Part shown: positions 1 through 8,575 of the stretch, one piece after another
Layout: the number at the start of each line of letters is the position of its first letter
How positions within the stretch are numbered: position 1 is the stretch's first letter
NCBI GenBank assembly: GCA_934623575.1
Contig: CAKTVL010000007.1
Span: forward strand, 8,664 to 72,663
Length of the DNA: 64,000 nucleotides
Origin: an uncultured Oscillospiraceae bacterium
Lineage (GTDB): Bacteria > Bacillota > Clostridia > Oscillospirales > Oscillospiraceae
Reading direction: 5' to 3'
Program-made: the position numbers and the translations under genes
Notes under the pieces: generated by a model
Database searches by the model: none
The model's input: only the letters and a program-made list of their open reading frames with translations
Told to the model about the DNA's origin: nothing

Positions 1-450
1 CTCCGGCTGGGGCAGCGCCAGGGGCGTATCGGACAGCGCGGCCATGTCCACGGTACCCTCGGCCAGGATCAGGGGCACGCCGCTGTCGTCGAAGGTATCG
101 TTGTATATGGTATAGTGCAGAACACCGGCGAGGGGCTCCGGCTCCGGTTCCGGCGGAACATACGGCTCCTGCTGGACCGGCGGGGTGTCCGGCGTTGCGG
201 GGGCGGGATCCTCCGCTGTGCCGCCGCCGGTGACGGCCACCGCCGTCATGGCCGACAGGCCCACCAGCATAATGGCGATCTTTTTCCACTTGGCGGCCTT
301 CTTTTTCAGCGCGGCGGCACTTTCCGCGGCGGAGGCCTCGCCGGGAAGGACGGTGTCCGGCGGCAGGACCTCCGGCGGGAGGGCAGCGCACTCCGGTGGA
401 GGGGCGGCGTGCTCCTGCGCCAGGGTAAACTCCTTGTTCTTCTCTTCCAT
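1..450 (-). CDS. Membrane-anchored protein of unknown function (C-terminus beyond window)
   Basis: The ATG at 448-450 opens a frame that runs off the left edge after 150 residues. The first ~55 residues are hydrophilic and rich in Ala, Pro and Glu. One hydrophobic segment follows at about residues 58-76 (preceded by KKAAKWKK), then a Pro/Glu-rich linker (residues 80-108), then a folded-looking stretch beginning LHYTIYNDTFDDSG. This fits a bitopic protein with a short cytoplasmic tail and an extracellular domain. It begins 3 bases after the stop of the MscS gene, so the two are probably co-transcribed. I do not recognise the extracellular domain; the frame, composition and spacing support a real gene. 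Confidence 0.7.
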   Translation of the reverse strand, partial: MEEKNKEFTLAQEHAAPPPECAALPPEVLPPDTVLPGEASAAESAAALKKKAAKWKKIAIMLVGLSAMTAVAVTGGGTAEDPAPATPDTPPVQQEPYVPPEPEPEPLAGVLHYTIYNDTFDDSGVPLILAEGTVDMAALSDTPLALPQPE

Positions 451-453
451 GGC

Positions 454-1347
454 TTATTTCATGTGTACGTCCATCTGAGGGAAGGGGCACTCCACACCCA
501 GACGGCGGAAGCCCAGCAGCAGCTCACGGTTCAGGGCGCGGGCGCCGGCGTAGATGTTCTTCTCCGCCACCTTCACCCAGAAGCGCAGGACGATGCCGGA
601 GGCGTCCAGCGTCTGGACGCCCAGGTACTGGGGCGTATCCAGCATCACGTCGCCCCGGGCGCGGAAAATCTCCTCCAGCAGGGCGGGCAGCTGCGCCTCC
701 AGCTTCTCCAGGTCCGTCTCATAGGGGATGGAGATATCGCTGACAGACCAGGAGTTGTTATCGGAACGGTTAAGGATATTCTTCATCTCCGAGTTGTTGA
801 TGATCTTCACATTGCCGCCGCCGTCGGTGATGGAGGTGGTGCGGATTCCGATCTTGGTGACCACGCCCCGGAAACCGTTGACCTCCACGATGTCGCCCAC
901 ATTGTACTGGTTCTCCAGCAGCATGAAGGCGCCGATGACCACGTCAGCGATGAGACTCTCGGCGCTGAAGCCGACCACCAGGGCCAGCACGCCGACGCTG
1001 GCGATGATGGTGCCCACGTTAACGCCCAGCAGGGACAGACTCTGGCAGACGATGATGATGCCGGCCACATATTTGACCAGGCTGCTCAGCAGCGACAGCA
1101 CAGACCCGCCGCGGTGGGTGCGGGGCTTGATACCGTGCAGAATGAAGATGACCAGGTTGGACACCAGCAGCACCAGCAGGACCATGACAGCCAGCTTCAG
1201 CAGGGCGGTGAGCTTCAGAGAAAAAACAGCCTTCAGCTCCGTGAAGTCAACGATGTCGGTGAAATAGCCCAGAGCCACCACCGCCGCGAGAAGCAGCAGG
1301 TAGACAAGCATACGCACAGGCGACTTTTTTGTATTATCAGATCTCAT
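454..1347 (-). CDS. MscS-family small-conductance mechanosensitive channel
   Basis: The 297-residue protein has three hydrophobic segments (about 13-32, 48-72 and 88-125). The last leads into the Gly/Ala-rich MscS pore helix (VGTIIASVGVLALVVGFSAE) and then the beta domain (NVGDIVEVNGFRGVV, IRTTSI). This is the standard MscS layout: a heptameric channel that opens under membrane tension to release solutes in osmotic downshock. The start has a good ribosome site (GGGGAGG, 9 bases before ATG) and a promoter lies just upstream. The unknown membrane protein follows after 3 bases. Family assignment is firm; the subfamily is not determined. Confidence 0.93.
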   Translation of the reverse strand: MRSDNTKKSPVRMLVYLLLLAAVVALGYFTDIVDFTELKAVFSLKLTALLKLAVMVLLVLLVSNLVIFILHGIKPRTHRGGSVLSLLSSLVKYVAGIIIVCQSLSLLGVNVGTIIASVGVLALVVGFSAESLIADVVIGAFMLLENQYNVGDIVEVNGFRGVVTKIGIRTTSITDGGGNVKIINNSEMKNILNRSDNNSWSVSDISIPYETDLEKLEAQLPALLEEIFRARGDVMLDTPQYLGVQTLDASGIVLRFWVKVAEKNIYAGARALNRELLLGFRRLGVECPFPQMDVHMK

Positions 1348-1383
1348 ATTAAGTGACCTCCCCTTTTCATTTGTGTCGATGAT

Positions 1384-1412
1384 ATTTTACCAAAAAGTGA
1401 CAAAAGGTGCAA
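1384..1412 (-). promoter_or_regulatory. Sigma-A promoter of the MscS operon
   Basis: On the minus strand TTGCAC (1407-1412) is followed after 17 bases by TAAAAT (1384-1389). It lies 37 bases upstream of the MscS start codon. Confidence 0.6.
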
Positions 1413-1525
1413 CGAAATACCGGCTGTGTCCACTGGCGGAAAGCGGAAATGCGCCGCAAAATGCGTGAAGAACAGCAGCGCGGTACCGGGAATGACCGGT
1501 GGACGGATTTTTTATAAAAGAGCTC

Positions 1526-1554
1526 TTGACAATGGCGCCGCAAGGTATTATAAT
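1526..1554 (+). promoter_or_regulatory. Consensus sigma-A promoter of the MATE gene
   Basis: TTGACA (1526-1531), a 17-base spacer, and TATAAT (1549-1554) match both consensus hexamers perfectly. Transcription should begin near 1561, which rules out any start codon upstream of that point for the MATE gene. Confidence 0.85.
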
Positions 1555-1639
1555 CGGCGCTCTGAGAGAGATAATTGTCTATACTACACAAAAGAAGGGA
1601 GCGATTTCTGTGAAAACAGCACATAAAAGAAGGGAGCCC

Positions 1640-3067
1640 ATGGATCTGACCCAGGGGAAGTGCTGGCGGGTGATCCTGCTGTTTTCCCTGCCGGTGATCC
1701 TGTCCTACCTTTTGCAGCAGGTGTACTCCATCAGCGACGCGGCCATTGTGGGCCAGACGCTGACCGCCGCGGAGGTGGCCGGCGTCAACGACACCACGTC
1801 GCTGGTGTTCATCTTTTTGCAGTTTGCCTTCGGCGTCAGCGCCGGCTTCTGCGTTATCACCTCGTACTATGTGGGCATGCACGACGAGCGGGGCGTGCGC
1901 CGCTCCCTGGCCACCCAGATCCTGCTGTCCGGGGCGCTGACGGTGGTGCTGACGGCGCTGGCCCTGGCGCTGCTGGACCCCATGCTGGCCTGGATCAACG
2001 TGACGCCGGACAACCACGAGGTCTATACCGCCGCGCGCACCTACTGCGCCATCATCTTCGCGGGCATCGGCGCGCAGCAGTTCTACAACTTTATCTGCTC
2101 CTTCCTGCGGGCCATGGGAGACTCAGTGACGCCGCTGGTGTTCCTGCTGTTCTCCACGGCGCTGAACGTGGGGCTGGACCTGCTGTTCATCCTGTCCTTC
2201 CGCTGGGGTGTGGCCGGGGCGGCCTTTGCTACCGTGCTGGCCCAGCTGATCAGCACCATCGGCTGCTTTGTCTACGCCTTTATCCGCTATCCGGTGCTGC
2301 GGCTGCATAAGGAGGACTGGCGCATCACCCTGATGGACGCCAAGCGGCACCTGGTCCGGGGCATCCCCCTGGGGCTGCAGTTCTCCGTGCTGGCCATCGG
2401 CATCATCGTGATGCAGGGCGGCGTGGTGCAGTTCGACATGCGGGACGGCGCCATGGTCAGCAACGCGGCCCAGAACGGCTTCGGCGCGGCCAACAAGCTG
2501 AACAGCCTGCTGATGACGCCCATGAACGCCTTCGGCGGGGCGCTGACCAGCTTCACCGCCCAGAATCTGGGCGCCGGACACTACGACCGCATCAAGCGCG
2601 GCGCGCTGCAGTCGCTGCTGATCGTGACCCTGCTGGCGGTGGGGGCGGTGGGCATCGGCTTGCTGACCATGCAGAACGACTTCTTCTACCATGTGTTCCT
2701 CAGCGCCGACAAGGTGACGCCGGAGGCCGTGCGGTTCGGCAATTCGCTGCTGCATGTGGACTTTGCCATGTATCTGTTCCTGGGCTTTATCTTCGTGGTG
2801 CGCAACTGCGTGCAGGGCATCGGGCGCAGCGGCTTCGTGCTGGGCGCGGGCGCGGCGGAGCTGGTGGCCCGCATCGCCGTGTGTCTGCTGCTGCCGCCGC
2901 TGATCGCCGGCGGCGCGGTCAGCGCCGATGCGCCGCCCATGGCCTTCTACGCCCTGTGCGCGGCGGACCCCATGGCCTGGATGGCGGCGGACGCGGTGCT
3001 GTGCATCCCCTTTTTCCGCAATATCATCAAGAGCGACTATCGCTATATGCGGCGCAGCCGGGCGTGA
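1640..3067 (+). CDS. MATE family efflux transporter
   Basis: A 475-residue, ~12-helix membrane protein with MATE-family features: N-terminal DLTQGKCWRVILLFSLP, then LLQQVYSISDAAIVGQ, and a second homologous half (GFGAANKLNSLLMTPMNAF). Such proteins export drugs or metabolites in exchange for Na+ or H+. I chose ATG 1640 because family members usually begin just before the D-L/M-T-Q-G motif. A GTG at 1610 with GGGAG eight bases upstream is a serious alternative that adds ten residues. The gene is monocistronic: it has its own consensus promoter and a strong terminator at 3089-3127. The substrate cannot be told from sequence. Confidence 0.92.
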   Translation: MDLTQGKCWRVILLFSLPVILSYLLQQVYSISDAAIVGQTLTAAEVAGVNDTTSLVFIFLQFAFGVSAGFCVITSYYVGMHDERGVRRSLATQILLSGALTVVLTALALALLDPMLAWINVTPDNHEVYTAARTYCAIIFAGIGAQQFYNFICSFLRAMGDSVTPLVFLLFSTALNVGLDLLFILSFRWGVAGAAFATVLAQLISTIGCFVYAFIRYPVLRLHKEDWRITLMDAKRHLVRGIPLGLQFSVLAIGIIVMQGGVVQFDMRDGAMVSNAAQNGFGAANKLNSLLMTPMNAFGGALTSFTAQNLGAGHYDRIKRGALQSLLIVTLLAVGAVGIGLLTMQNDFFYHVFLSADKVTPEAVRFGNSLLHVDFAMYLFLGFIFVVRNCVQGIGRSGFVLGAGAAELVARIAVCLLLPPLIAGGAVSADAPPMAFYALCAADPMAWMAADAVLCIPFFRNIIKSDYRYMRRSRA

Positions 3068-3088
3068 GCACCGGGCGCGGCCGCTGTG

Positions 3089-3127
3089 CAGTCTCCCGGC
3101 GCGGTGCGCCGGGAGACTGTTTCGTTT
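3089..3127 (+). terminator. Terminator after the MATE gene
   Basis: A perfect 14-bp stem (3089-3102 with 3106-3119) and GGT loop, followed by TTTCGTTT. Confidence 0.85.
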
Positions 3128-3331
3128 GAGGAAAATCACGAAAAAGAAGCGGTGATTTTTGGCTGAAACAGCGGCTCTGCGCGCACCTCCGAGAATTTCT
3201 TTTTATGAAAGTAATTATATTGCAGTGTTGACATTTGACGCTTTTTGTGTCATTCTTGAAAATGATATATGTAAACGTCTGCGTCCGCGGGACGTATGTG
3301 CGCGGGGTGCAGACGGAAGGAGGAGATCTGT

Positions 3332-5167
3332 TTGAGCAGACTTGACATCAAAAGCCCCAGCCGCGCCCAAACGGTGGTGGATAACCTCTACCGCGACGTG
3401 GAGCGCCGCATCGCCGCCAGCCCGCCGGGCCTCTGTCCGGTGGATATGTCCCTGTCGTTTTTGCAGCTGTGCCACGCCCAGTCCTGCGGCAAGTGCGTGC
3501 CCTGCCGCATCGGTCTGGGGCAGCTGAGCAAGCTGATCGCCACGGTGCTGGACGGCACCGCCGACATGAGCACGCTGGCCATTATCGAAAAAACCGCCCG
3601 CACGGTGGTGAACACCGCTGACTGCGCCATCGGGCGCGACGCCGCCCGGCTGGTGCTGGACGGTCTGGAGGGCTTCCGGGACGACTACGAGGAGCACATC
3701 CTGCACCACCGCTGTCTGGCGGGCTTGCAGCTGCCGGTGCCCTGCGTGGCGCTCTGTCCCGCCGGCGTGGACGTGCCCGGCTACATGGCGCTGGTGGGGG
3801 AGGGGCGCTGCGCCGACGCGGTGCGCCTGATCCGCAAGGACAACCCCTTCCCGGTGTCCTGCGCCTATATCTGCGAGCACCCCTGCGAGGCGCGCTGCCG
3901 CCGGAATATGATCGACGACGCCATCAACATCCGCGGCCTGAAGCGCTTCGCCGTGGACAACGCCGGCGATGTGCCCCAACCCGCCTGTGCACCGTCCACC
4001 GGCAAGAAGGTGGCGGTCATCGGCGGCGGCCCCAGCGGGCTCAGCTGCGCCTACTATCTGGCGCTGATGGGACACAAGGTCACGGTGTACGAGGAGCGCA
4101 GCAAGCTGGGCGGTATGCTGCGCTACGGCATTCCCAACTACCGCTTCCCCCGGCACCTGCTGGACGCGGAGATCGAGTCCATCCTGTCCCTGGGTATCGA
4201 GGCGCACACGGGCATCACCGTGGGCGTGGATATCTGGGTGCAGGAGCTGCAGAAGGAGTATGACTGCCTGTATATCGCCATCGGCGCCCATCAGGACAAG
4301 AAGGTGGGCATCCCCGGCGAGGACAGCAGGAACGTCATGTCCGCCGTGGAGATGCTGCGCTCCATCGGCGACGATGTGATGCCGGACTTCACCGGCAAGC
4401 GGGTGGTGGTCATCGGCGGCGGCAACGTGGCCATGGACGTGACCCGCAGTTCCATCCGTCTGGGCGCGGAGAAGGTGACGTGCGTCTACCGCCGCCGCGT
4501 GGAGGACATGACGGCGCTGCCAGACGAGGTCACCGGCGCTATGGCCGAGGGCGCGGAGATCGCCGCGCTGATGGCACCCGTCCGCATCGAGGCGGACGAG
4601 GACGGCAGTGCCGCGGCGCTGTGGGTGCAGCCCCAGATCATCGGCGAGGCCGATAAATCCGGTCGTCCCCGTCCCAACAAGGCCGACCTGCCGGAGGTGC
4701 GCATTCCGGCGGACATCATCGTGGTGGCTATCGGTCAGGGCATCGAGATCCAGGGCTTCGAGCAGGCGGGCGTGCCCATCAAGCGGGGCACCTTCGTGGC
4801 CGGCCTGTCCGGACAGGTGGGCGACATGGACAACCTGTTCGCCGGCGGCGACTGCGTCACCGGCCCGGCCACCGCTATCCGTGCCATCGCCGCCGGCAAG
4901 GTGGCGGCGGCCAATATTGACGAGCATCTGGGCTTCCACCACGAGATCAAGGTGGACGTGGACATTCCCGGTCCGCGGCTGAACAACCGCGCGCCCCACG
5001 GCCGCATCAACACCACGGAGCGGGAGGCCTGCCAGCGCCGCTGCGACTTTGAGGACATCGAGTGCGGCCTTACCGAGGAGGGCGCCCGCACCGAGGCGTC
5101 CCGCTGCCTGCGCTGCGACCACTACGGCTACGGCATATTCCGGGGAGGGAGGAACGAAAAATGGTAA
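3332..5167 (+). CDS. NuoF-C-terminal / GltD-type FAD- and Fe-S oxidoreductase, hydrogenase partner
   Basis: 611 residues from a TTG start chosen because AAGGAGGAG sits 8 bases upstream; there is no well-placed ATG. The first ~130 residues match only the C-terminal iron-sulfur part of NuoF/HydB (SCGKCVPCRIG at ~51-61, ADCAIG at ~97). The FMN/NADH-binding and SLBB parts are absent. The rest is a GltD/NfnB-type flavoprotein: Cys-rich linker (CEHPCEARC at ~182), FAD Rossmann motif VIGGGPSGLSCAYY (~229), NAD(P) motif VVIGGGNVAMDV (~360), second FAD motif GGDCVTGPATAI (~506) and C-terminal CLRC. Its TAA overlaps the hydrogenase ATG by 7 bases, so the two are translationally coupled. It probably passes electrons between NAD(P)H and the hydrogenase. 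The GltD-type second Rossmann fold suggests NADPH, but this is inference. Confidence 0.88.
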   Translation: MSRLDIKSPSRAQTVVDNLYRDVERRIAASPPGLCPVDMSLSFLQLCHAQSCGKCVPCRIGLGQLSKLIATVLDGTADMSTLAIIEKTARTVVNTADCAIGRDAARLVLDGLEGFRDDYEEHILHHRCLAGLQLPVPCVALCPAGVDVPGYMALVGEGRCADAVRLIRKDNPFPVSCAYICEHPCEARCRRNMIDDAINIRGLKRFAVDNAGDVPQPACAPSTGKKVAVIGGGPSGLSCAYYLALMGHKVTVYEERSKLGGMLRYGIPNYRFPRHLLDAEIESILSLGIEAHTGITVGVDIWVQELQKEYDCLYIAIGAHQDKKVGIPGEDSRNVMSAVEMLRSIGDDVMPDFTGKRVVVIGGGNVAMDVTRSSIRLGAEKVTCVYRRRVEDMTALPDEVTGAMAEGAEIAALMAPVRIEADEDGSAAALWVQPQIIGEADKSGRPRPNKADLPEVRIPADIIVVAIGQGIEIQGFEQAGVPIKRGTFVAGLSGQVGDMDNLFAGGDCVTGPATAIRAIAAGKVAAANIDEHLGFHHEIKVDVDIPGPRLNNRAPHGRINTTEREACQRRCDFEDIECGLTEEGARTEASRCLRCDHYGYGIFRGGRNEKW

Positions 5168-6897
5168 CACTGACCATCGACGGCCGCACCGTGACGGTGC
5201 CGGAGGGCACCACCATTCTGGAGGCCGCCCAGACGCTGCGCATCAGCATCCCCACCCTGTGCTATCTGAAGGACATCAACGAGATCGGCGCCTGCCGCAT
5301 CTGCATGGTGGAGGTGGAGGGTTACGCCCGGCTGGTGCCCTCCTGCGACAGCGCCGTCACCGAGGGCATGGTGGTCTACACCAGCTCGCCCCGGGTGCGG
5401 GAGGCCCGCCGCGTGAATCTGCGGCTGCTGCTGAGCCAGCACGAGACGAAATGCACCAAGTGTACCCGCAGCGGCAACTGCAAGCTGCAGCAGCTGACCA
5501 ACGACTATAACCTGCTGGGCGACCACTACATCGACGACCTGAAGAACATCCCCACGGACTACTCCAACCCGGTGGTGCGCATCGAGAACCGCTGCGTCAA
5601 GTGCATGCGGTGCATCCAGGTGTGCGAAAAGATCCAGGGTATGGGGATATGGGACCTGATGGGCACCGGCACCCATACCACCGTGGGCGTGGCCCATACC
5701 CGCACCCTGGGCGAGAGCGACTGCACCTTCTGCGGCCAGTGCATCACTCACTGTCCTGTGGGCGGCCTGCAGGAGCACGACGACACCGGCCGGGTGTTTG
5801 ACGCCCTGGCGGACAAGGACCGCATCACCGTGGTGCAGGTGGCGCCGGCGGTGCGGGCGGCCTGGGCGGAGTACTACCACCTGGACCCCAAGTTCGCCAC
5901 GGCGGAGCGCATGGTCACCGCGCTGAAGACCATGGGCTTCGACTATGTGTTCGACACCGATTTTGCCGCCGACCTGACCATCATGGAGGAGGGCAGCGAG
6001 TTTATCGAGCGGTTCACCCACCGCAACAAGTACCACTGGCCCATGTTCACCAGCTGCTGTCCCGGCTGGGTGCGGTTCCTGAAGGGCCAGTTCCCCGCCT
6101 ATGTGGAGAATCTGTCCACGGCCAAGAGCCCCCAGCAGATGTTCGGCGCGGTGGCCAAGACCTACTTCGCCCAGAAGCTGGGCGTGGACCCCCAAAAGCT
6201 CTACGTGGTGTCCATCATGCCCTGCACCGCCAAAAAGGCGGAGTGCGCCCTGCCCACCATGCGCGACGAGCAGGGCGTCCCGGACGTGGACGTGGTGCTG
6301 ACCACCCGGGAGATCGTCCGCATGCTTCGCGGCGAGCAGATCAACCCCGCCGTGCTGCCGGAGACGCCCTTCGACAGCCCGCTGGGCACCGGTACCGGCG
6401 CGGCGGTGGTGTTCGGGGCCACCGGCGGCGTTATGGACGCCGCCCTGCGCAGCGCCTATTATCTCATCACCGGCCGAGAACCGGACGCCGACGCCTTCTC
6501 CGCCGTGCGCGGCATGGACGGCTGGAAGGAGGCTGTGTTCTCCATCCCCGGCGCCGGTGACGTGCGTGTGGCGGTGGTCAGCGGCCTGGGCAACACCCGC
6601 AGGCTGATGCACGCCATCGACGAGGGCAGCGTGGACTACGACTTTGTGGAGGTCATGGCCTGTCCCGGCGGCTGCGCCGGCGGCGGCGGTCAGCCCATCC
6701 ATGACGGGCAGGAGATGGCCGCCTACCGCGGCGACATCCTGTGGAACCTGGACAAGAACACGGCCGTGCGCTACTCCCACCGGAACGCAGACGTGCAGGC
6801 TCTGTACCGGGAGTTCCTGAAGGCGCCGCTCAGTGAGCGGTCCCACCATCTGCTGCACACCGACCACAACGGCTGGAAGATGCCCCGGGAGAAATAA
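5161..6897 (+). CDS. hydA: [FeFe] hydrogenase, group A, multi-cluster catalytic subunit
   Basis: 578 residues starting at ATG 5161 (GGGAGGAACGAAAA upstream). Modules in order: plant-type [2Fe-2S] domain (C34, C45, C48, C62); His-ligated [4Fe-4S] site (H94, C98, C101, C107); two classical [4Fe-4S] motifs (around 144 and 187); and the H-cluster domain with all three signatures, TSCCPGWV (~297), MPCTAKKAE (~353) and MACPGGCAGGGGQP (~499). This is the NuoG-like HydA layout of soluble NAD(P)-linked or bifurcating hydrogenases, which evolve or take up H2 in the cytoplasm. The hydEFG maturases and a NuoE-like subunit are not in the window. The C-terminal tail is slightly longer than in minimal HydA. 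Confidence 0.96.
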   Translation: MVTLTIDGRTVTVPEGTTILEAAQTLRISIPTLCYLKDINEIGACRICMVEVEGYARLVPSCDSAVTEGMVVYTSSPRVREARRVNLRLLLSQHETKCTKCTRSGNCKLQQLTNDYNLLGDHYIDDLKNIPTDYSNPVVRIENRCVKCMRCIQVCEKIQGMGIWDLMGTGTHTTVGVAHTRTLGESDCTFCGQCITHCPVGGLQEHDDTGRVFDALADKDRITVVQVAPAVRAAWAEYYHLDPKFATAERMVTALKTMGFDYVFDTDFAADLTIMEEGSEFIERFTHRNKYHWPMFTSCCPGWVRFLKGQFPAYVENLSTAKSPQQMFGAVAKTYFAQKLGVDPQKLYVVSIMPCTAKKAECALPTMRDEQGVPDVDVVLTTREIVRMLRGEQINPAVLPETPFDSPLGTGTGAAVVFGATGGVMDAALRSAYYLITGREPDADAFSAVRGMDGWKEAVFSIPGAGDVRVAVVSGLGNTRRLMHAIDEGSVDYDFVEVMACPGGCAGGGGQPIHDGQEMAAYRGDILWNLDKNTAVRYSHRNADVQALYREFLKAPLSERSHHLLHTDHNGWKMPREK

Positions 6898-6900
6898 GCA

Positions 6901-6936
6901 AAAAAAGAACACCCCTGCGGGGGTGTTCTTTTTTTG
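6901..6936. terminator. Bidirectional terminator between hydA and the UDG gene
   Basis: AAAAAAGAACACCCC pairs with GGGGTGTTCTTTTTTT across a TGCG loop. The T-run on both strands suits two convergent genes. Confidence 0.85.
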
Positions 6937-6937
6937 C

Positions 6938-7513
6938 TCAGAAATCCAGCTCCGTGCGGGTGCAGATCTCCTTGATCTTGGCCTGCAGGCGCTTCAGATC
7001 CTCGAAGGTCTCCGGCTTCTTCCGGGGGTCGCGGAGCAGCGCCGCCGGGTGGTACAGGGCCATCATCAAACAGCCGTCCTTCTCGAAGAACTGCCCGTGC
7101 TCCTGGGTGATTTTGAAATCCGGGCGGATGATCTCCATGGCGCTGATGCGGCCCAGACAGACGATGATCTTGGGCTTCATCAGCGCCCGCTGGCGCTGCA
7201 GATAGCCCTTGCAGGCGTCCTTCTCGGTGTTCATGGGGTCCCGGTTCTCCGGCGGACGGCACTTGACGGAGTTGGTGATATACAGGCGGCTGCGGTCCAG
7301 GCCGATCATCTTCAGCATGTCGTCCAGCAGCTTGCCGCCGCGGCCCACAAAGGGCTCGCCCAGCTTGTCCTCGTTGGCGCCGGGGGCCTCGCCGATGATC
7401 ATGATCTCCGCGTCCTCCCGGCCCACGCCGAAGACCACGTTGGTGCGTTTTTCCGCCAGGGTACAGGCATGGCAGTGCAGGCACTCCTGCCGCAGGGCTT
7501 CCCACTCGGTCAT
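6938..7513 (-). CDS. Family 4 (Fe-S) uracil-DNA glycosylase
   Basis: 191 residues. It contains the family-4 motifs [33 protein letters not shown] and [11 protein letters not shown], plus an N-terminal CLHCHAC pair contributing Fe-S ligands. It excises uracil from DNA to start base-excision repair. The ATG at 7513 is preceded by AAAAGGAGAACGACT. The longer in-frame extension upstream overlaps the neighbouring gene and was rejected. It follows the hydrolase gene by 38 bases on the same strand and is probably co-transcribed. Confidence 0.92.
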   Translation of the reverse strand: MTEWEALRQECLHCHACTLAEKRTNVVFGVGREDAEIMIIGEAPGANEDKLGEPFVGRGGKLLDDMLKMIGLDRSRLYITNSVKCRPPENRDPMNTEKDACKGYLQRQRALMKPKIIVCLGRISAMEIIRPDFKITQEHGQFFEKDGCLMMALYHPAALLRDPRKKPETFEDLKRLQAKIKEICTRTELDF

Positions 7514-7551
7514 AGTCGTTCTCCTTTTGTTCTCTCTCCGCGAACGCGGGC

Positions 7552-8493
7552 CTATTTCTCCAGCTTGCTCAGCAGCCACGTCTTGATGTCCTTGGTGATG
7601 GCCGGGGCATAGGCCTTTTCGTTGAGGATCTCGTGGCGCAGCCCGGGGTACAGCTTCAGCGTGCAGTCCCGCATGCCGGCGGCCTTGAAGGCGTCGTAGG
7701 TCTGGCGCACGCCCTTGCCGCAGCTGCCCACCGGGTCCTTGTCCCCGGCCACGAACAGCACCGGCATGTCCTTGTCCATCTGCCGCAGGTGGCTCTGCCG
7801 CTGGTTGAAGCGGATGCCGTGGAGCATCTGGCGGAACAGCTCCACCGTGGCGTCTGCGCCGCAGAGGGGATCGGCGATATAGTCGTCCACGTTGCTCTCG
7901 TCGGCGGAGAGCCAGTCCACCTTGGTGCGGTTGGGGGCGAACAGCTTGTTATAGCTGCCGAAGGCCAGCTCCGTCACCAGGTCGCTGGTGGCGTCCTCGC
8001 CGGCCACGGCGGCCACGGCGTTGGCCACCGCCAGCCCGCCGGTGATGGCCGCACGGGGCTGCCAGCCGGTGCCCATAATGACCGCCGCCCTCACCGTGCC
8101 GGGATAGCGGATCAGGTACGTCCGGGTCAGGAACGAGCCCATGCTGTGGCCCATGATGCACAGGGGCACGTCGGGATAGCGCTGCCGCAGCCGTTGGTGC
8201 AGGACGTAGATGTCGTCCACCACGGTGTTCCAGGTGTTGCCCCGGCCGAAATAGACGGGGGTGTCCCCCTCCGGCAGGGATTTGCCGTGGCCCAGGTGGT
8301 CGTGGCCGGCCACCACGATGCCCTGCTCATTCAGTGCCCGGGCAAAGCCGTCGTACCGGGCGATGTGCTCCGCCACGCCGTGGCAGACCTGCAGCACCGC
8401 CCGGACAGGGGCGCCCTCCGGCTCCCACAGCATGCCGTGGAGCTGGGTGTGGCCGTCGCTGGAGAGAAAGGTGAAGTCGGACAAATTAGTCAT
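7552..8493 (-). CDS. Alpha/beta hydrolase, monoacylglycerol-lipase-like
   Basis: 313 residues with a serine-hydrolase fold of the Hydrolase_4 group: oxyanion region [21 protein letters not shown], nucleophile elbow GHSMGS (Ser near residue 117), acidic residue in VAGDKDPVG and catalytic His in LRHEIL. Related enzymes cleave monoacylglycerols or lysophospholipids. There is no signal peptide, so it is cytoplasmic. It is divergent from glpK (83 bases between start codons), and a link to glycerol release and phosphorylation is attractive but unproven. The UDG gene follows downstream. Confidence 0.88.
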   Translation of the reverse strand: MTNLSDFTFLSSDGHTQLHGMLWEPEGAPVRAVLQVCHGVAEHIARYDGFARALNEQGIVVAGHDHLGHGKSLPEGDTPVYFGRGNTWNTVVDDIYVLHQRLRQRYPDVPLCIMGHSMGSFLTRTYLIRYPGTVRAAVIMGTGWQPRAAITGGLAVANAVAAVAGEDATSDLVTELAFGSYNKLFAPNRTKVDWLSADESNVDDYIADPLCGADATVELFRQMLHGIRFNQRQSHLRQMDKDMPVLFVAGDKDPVGSCGKGVRQTYDAFKAAGMRDCTLKLYPGLRHEILNEKAYAPAITKDIKTWLLSKLEK

Positions 8494-8575
8494 GGTGCAT
8501 CCGCTCCTTCCGTGATATAATAGTCAGTACTACATAGTGTACCACAAAAATACGGAAAAGAAAAGAGGGTCCGCC

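Noticed and set aside
115..1356. A 413-codon plus-strand frame opposite the MscS gene
   Set aside because: Antisense shadow; MscS on the minus strand has recognisable domains, a promoter and a ribosome site.
3221..3260. Promoter for the hydrogenase operon (TTGACA at 3228)
   Set aside because: The -35 is perfect but the hexamer 17 bases on (CATTCT) matches only three of six positions, so I did not list it.
8499..8545. Palindromic operator between the lipase-like hydrolase and glpK
   Set aside because: GTACTACATAGTGTAC looks symmetrical at its ends but the inner bases do not pair; TATAAT at 8516 lacks a good -35.
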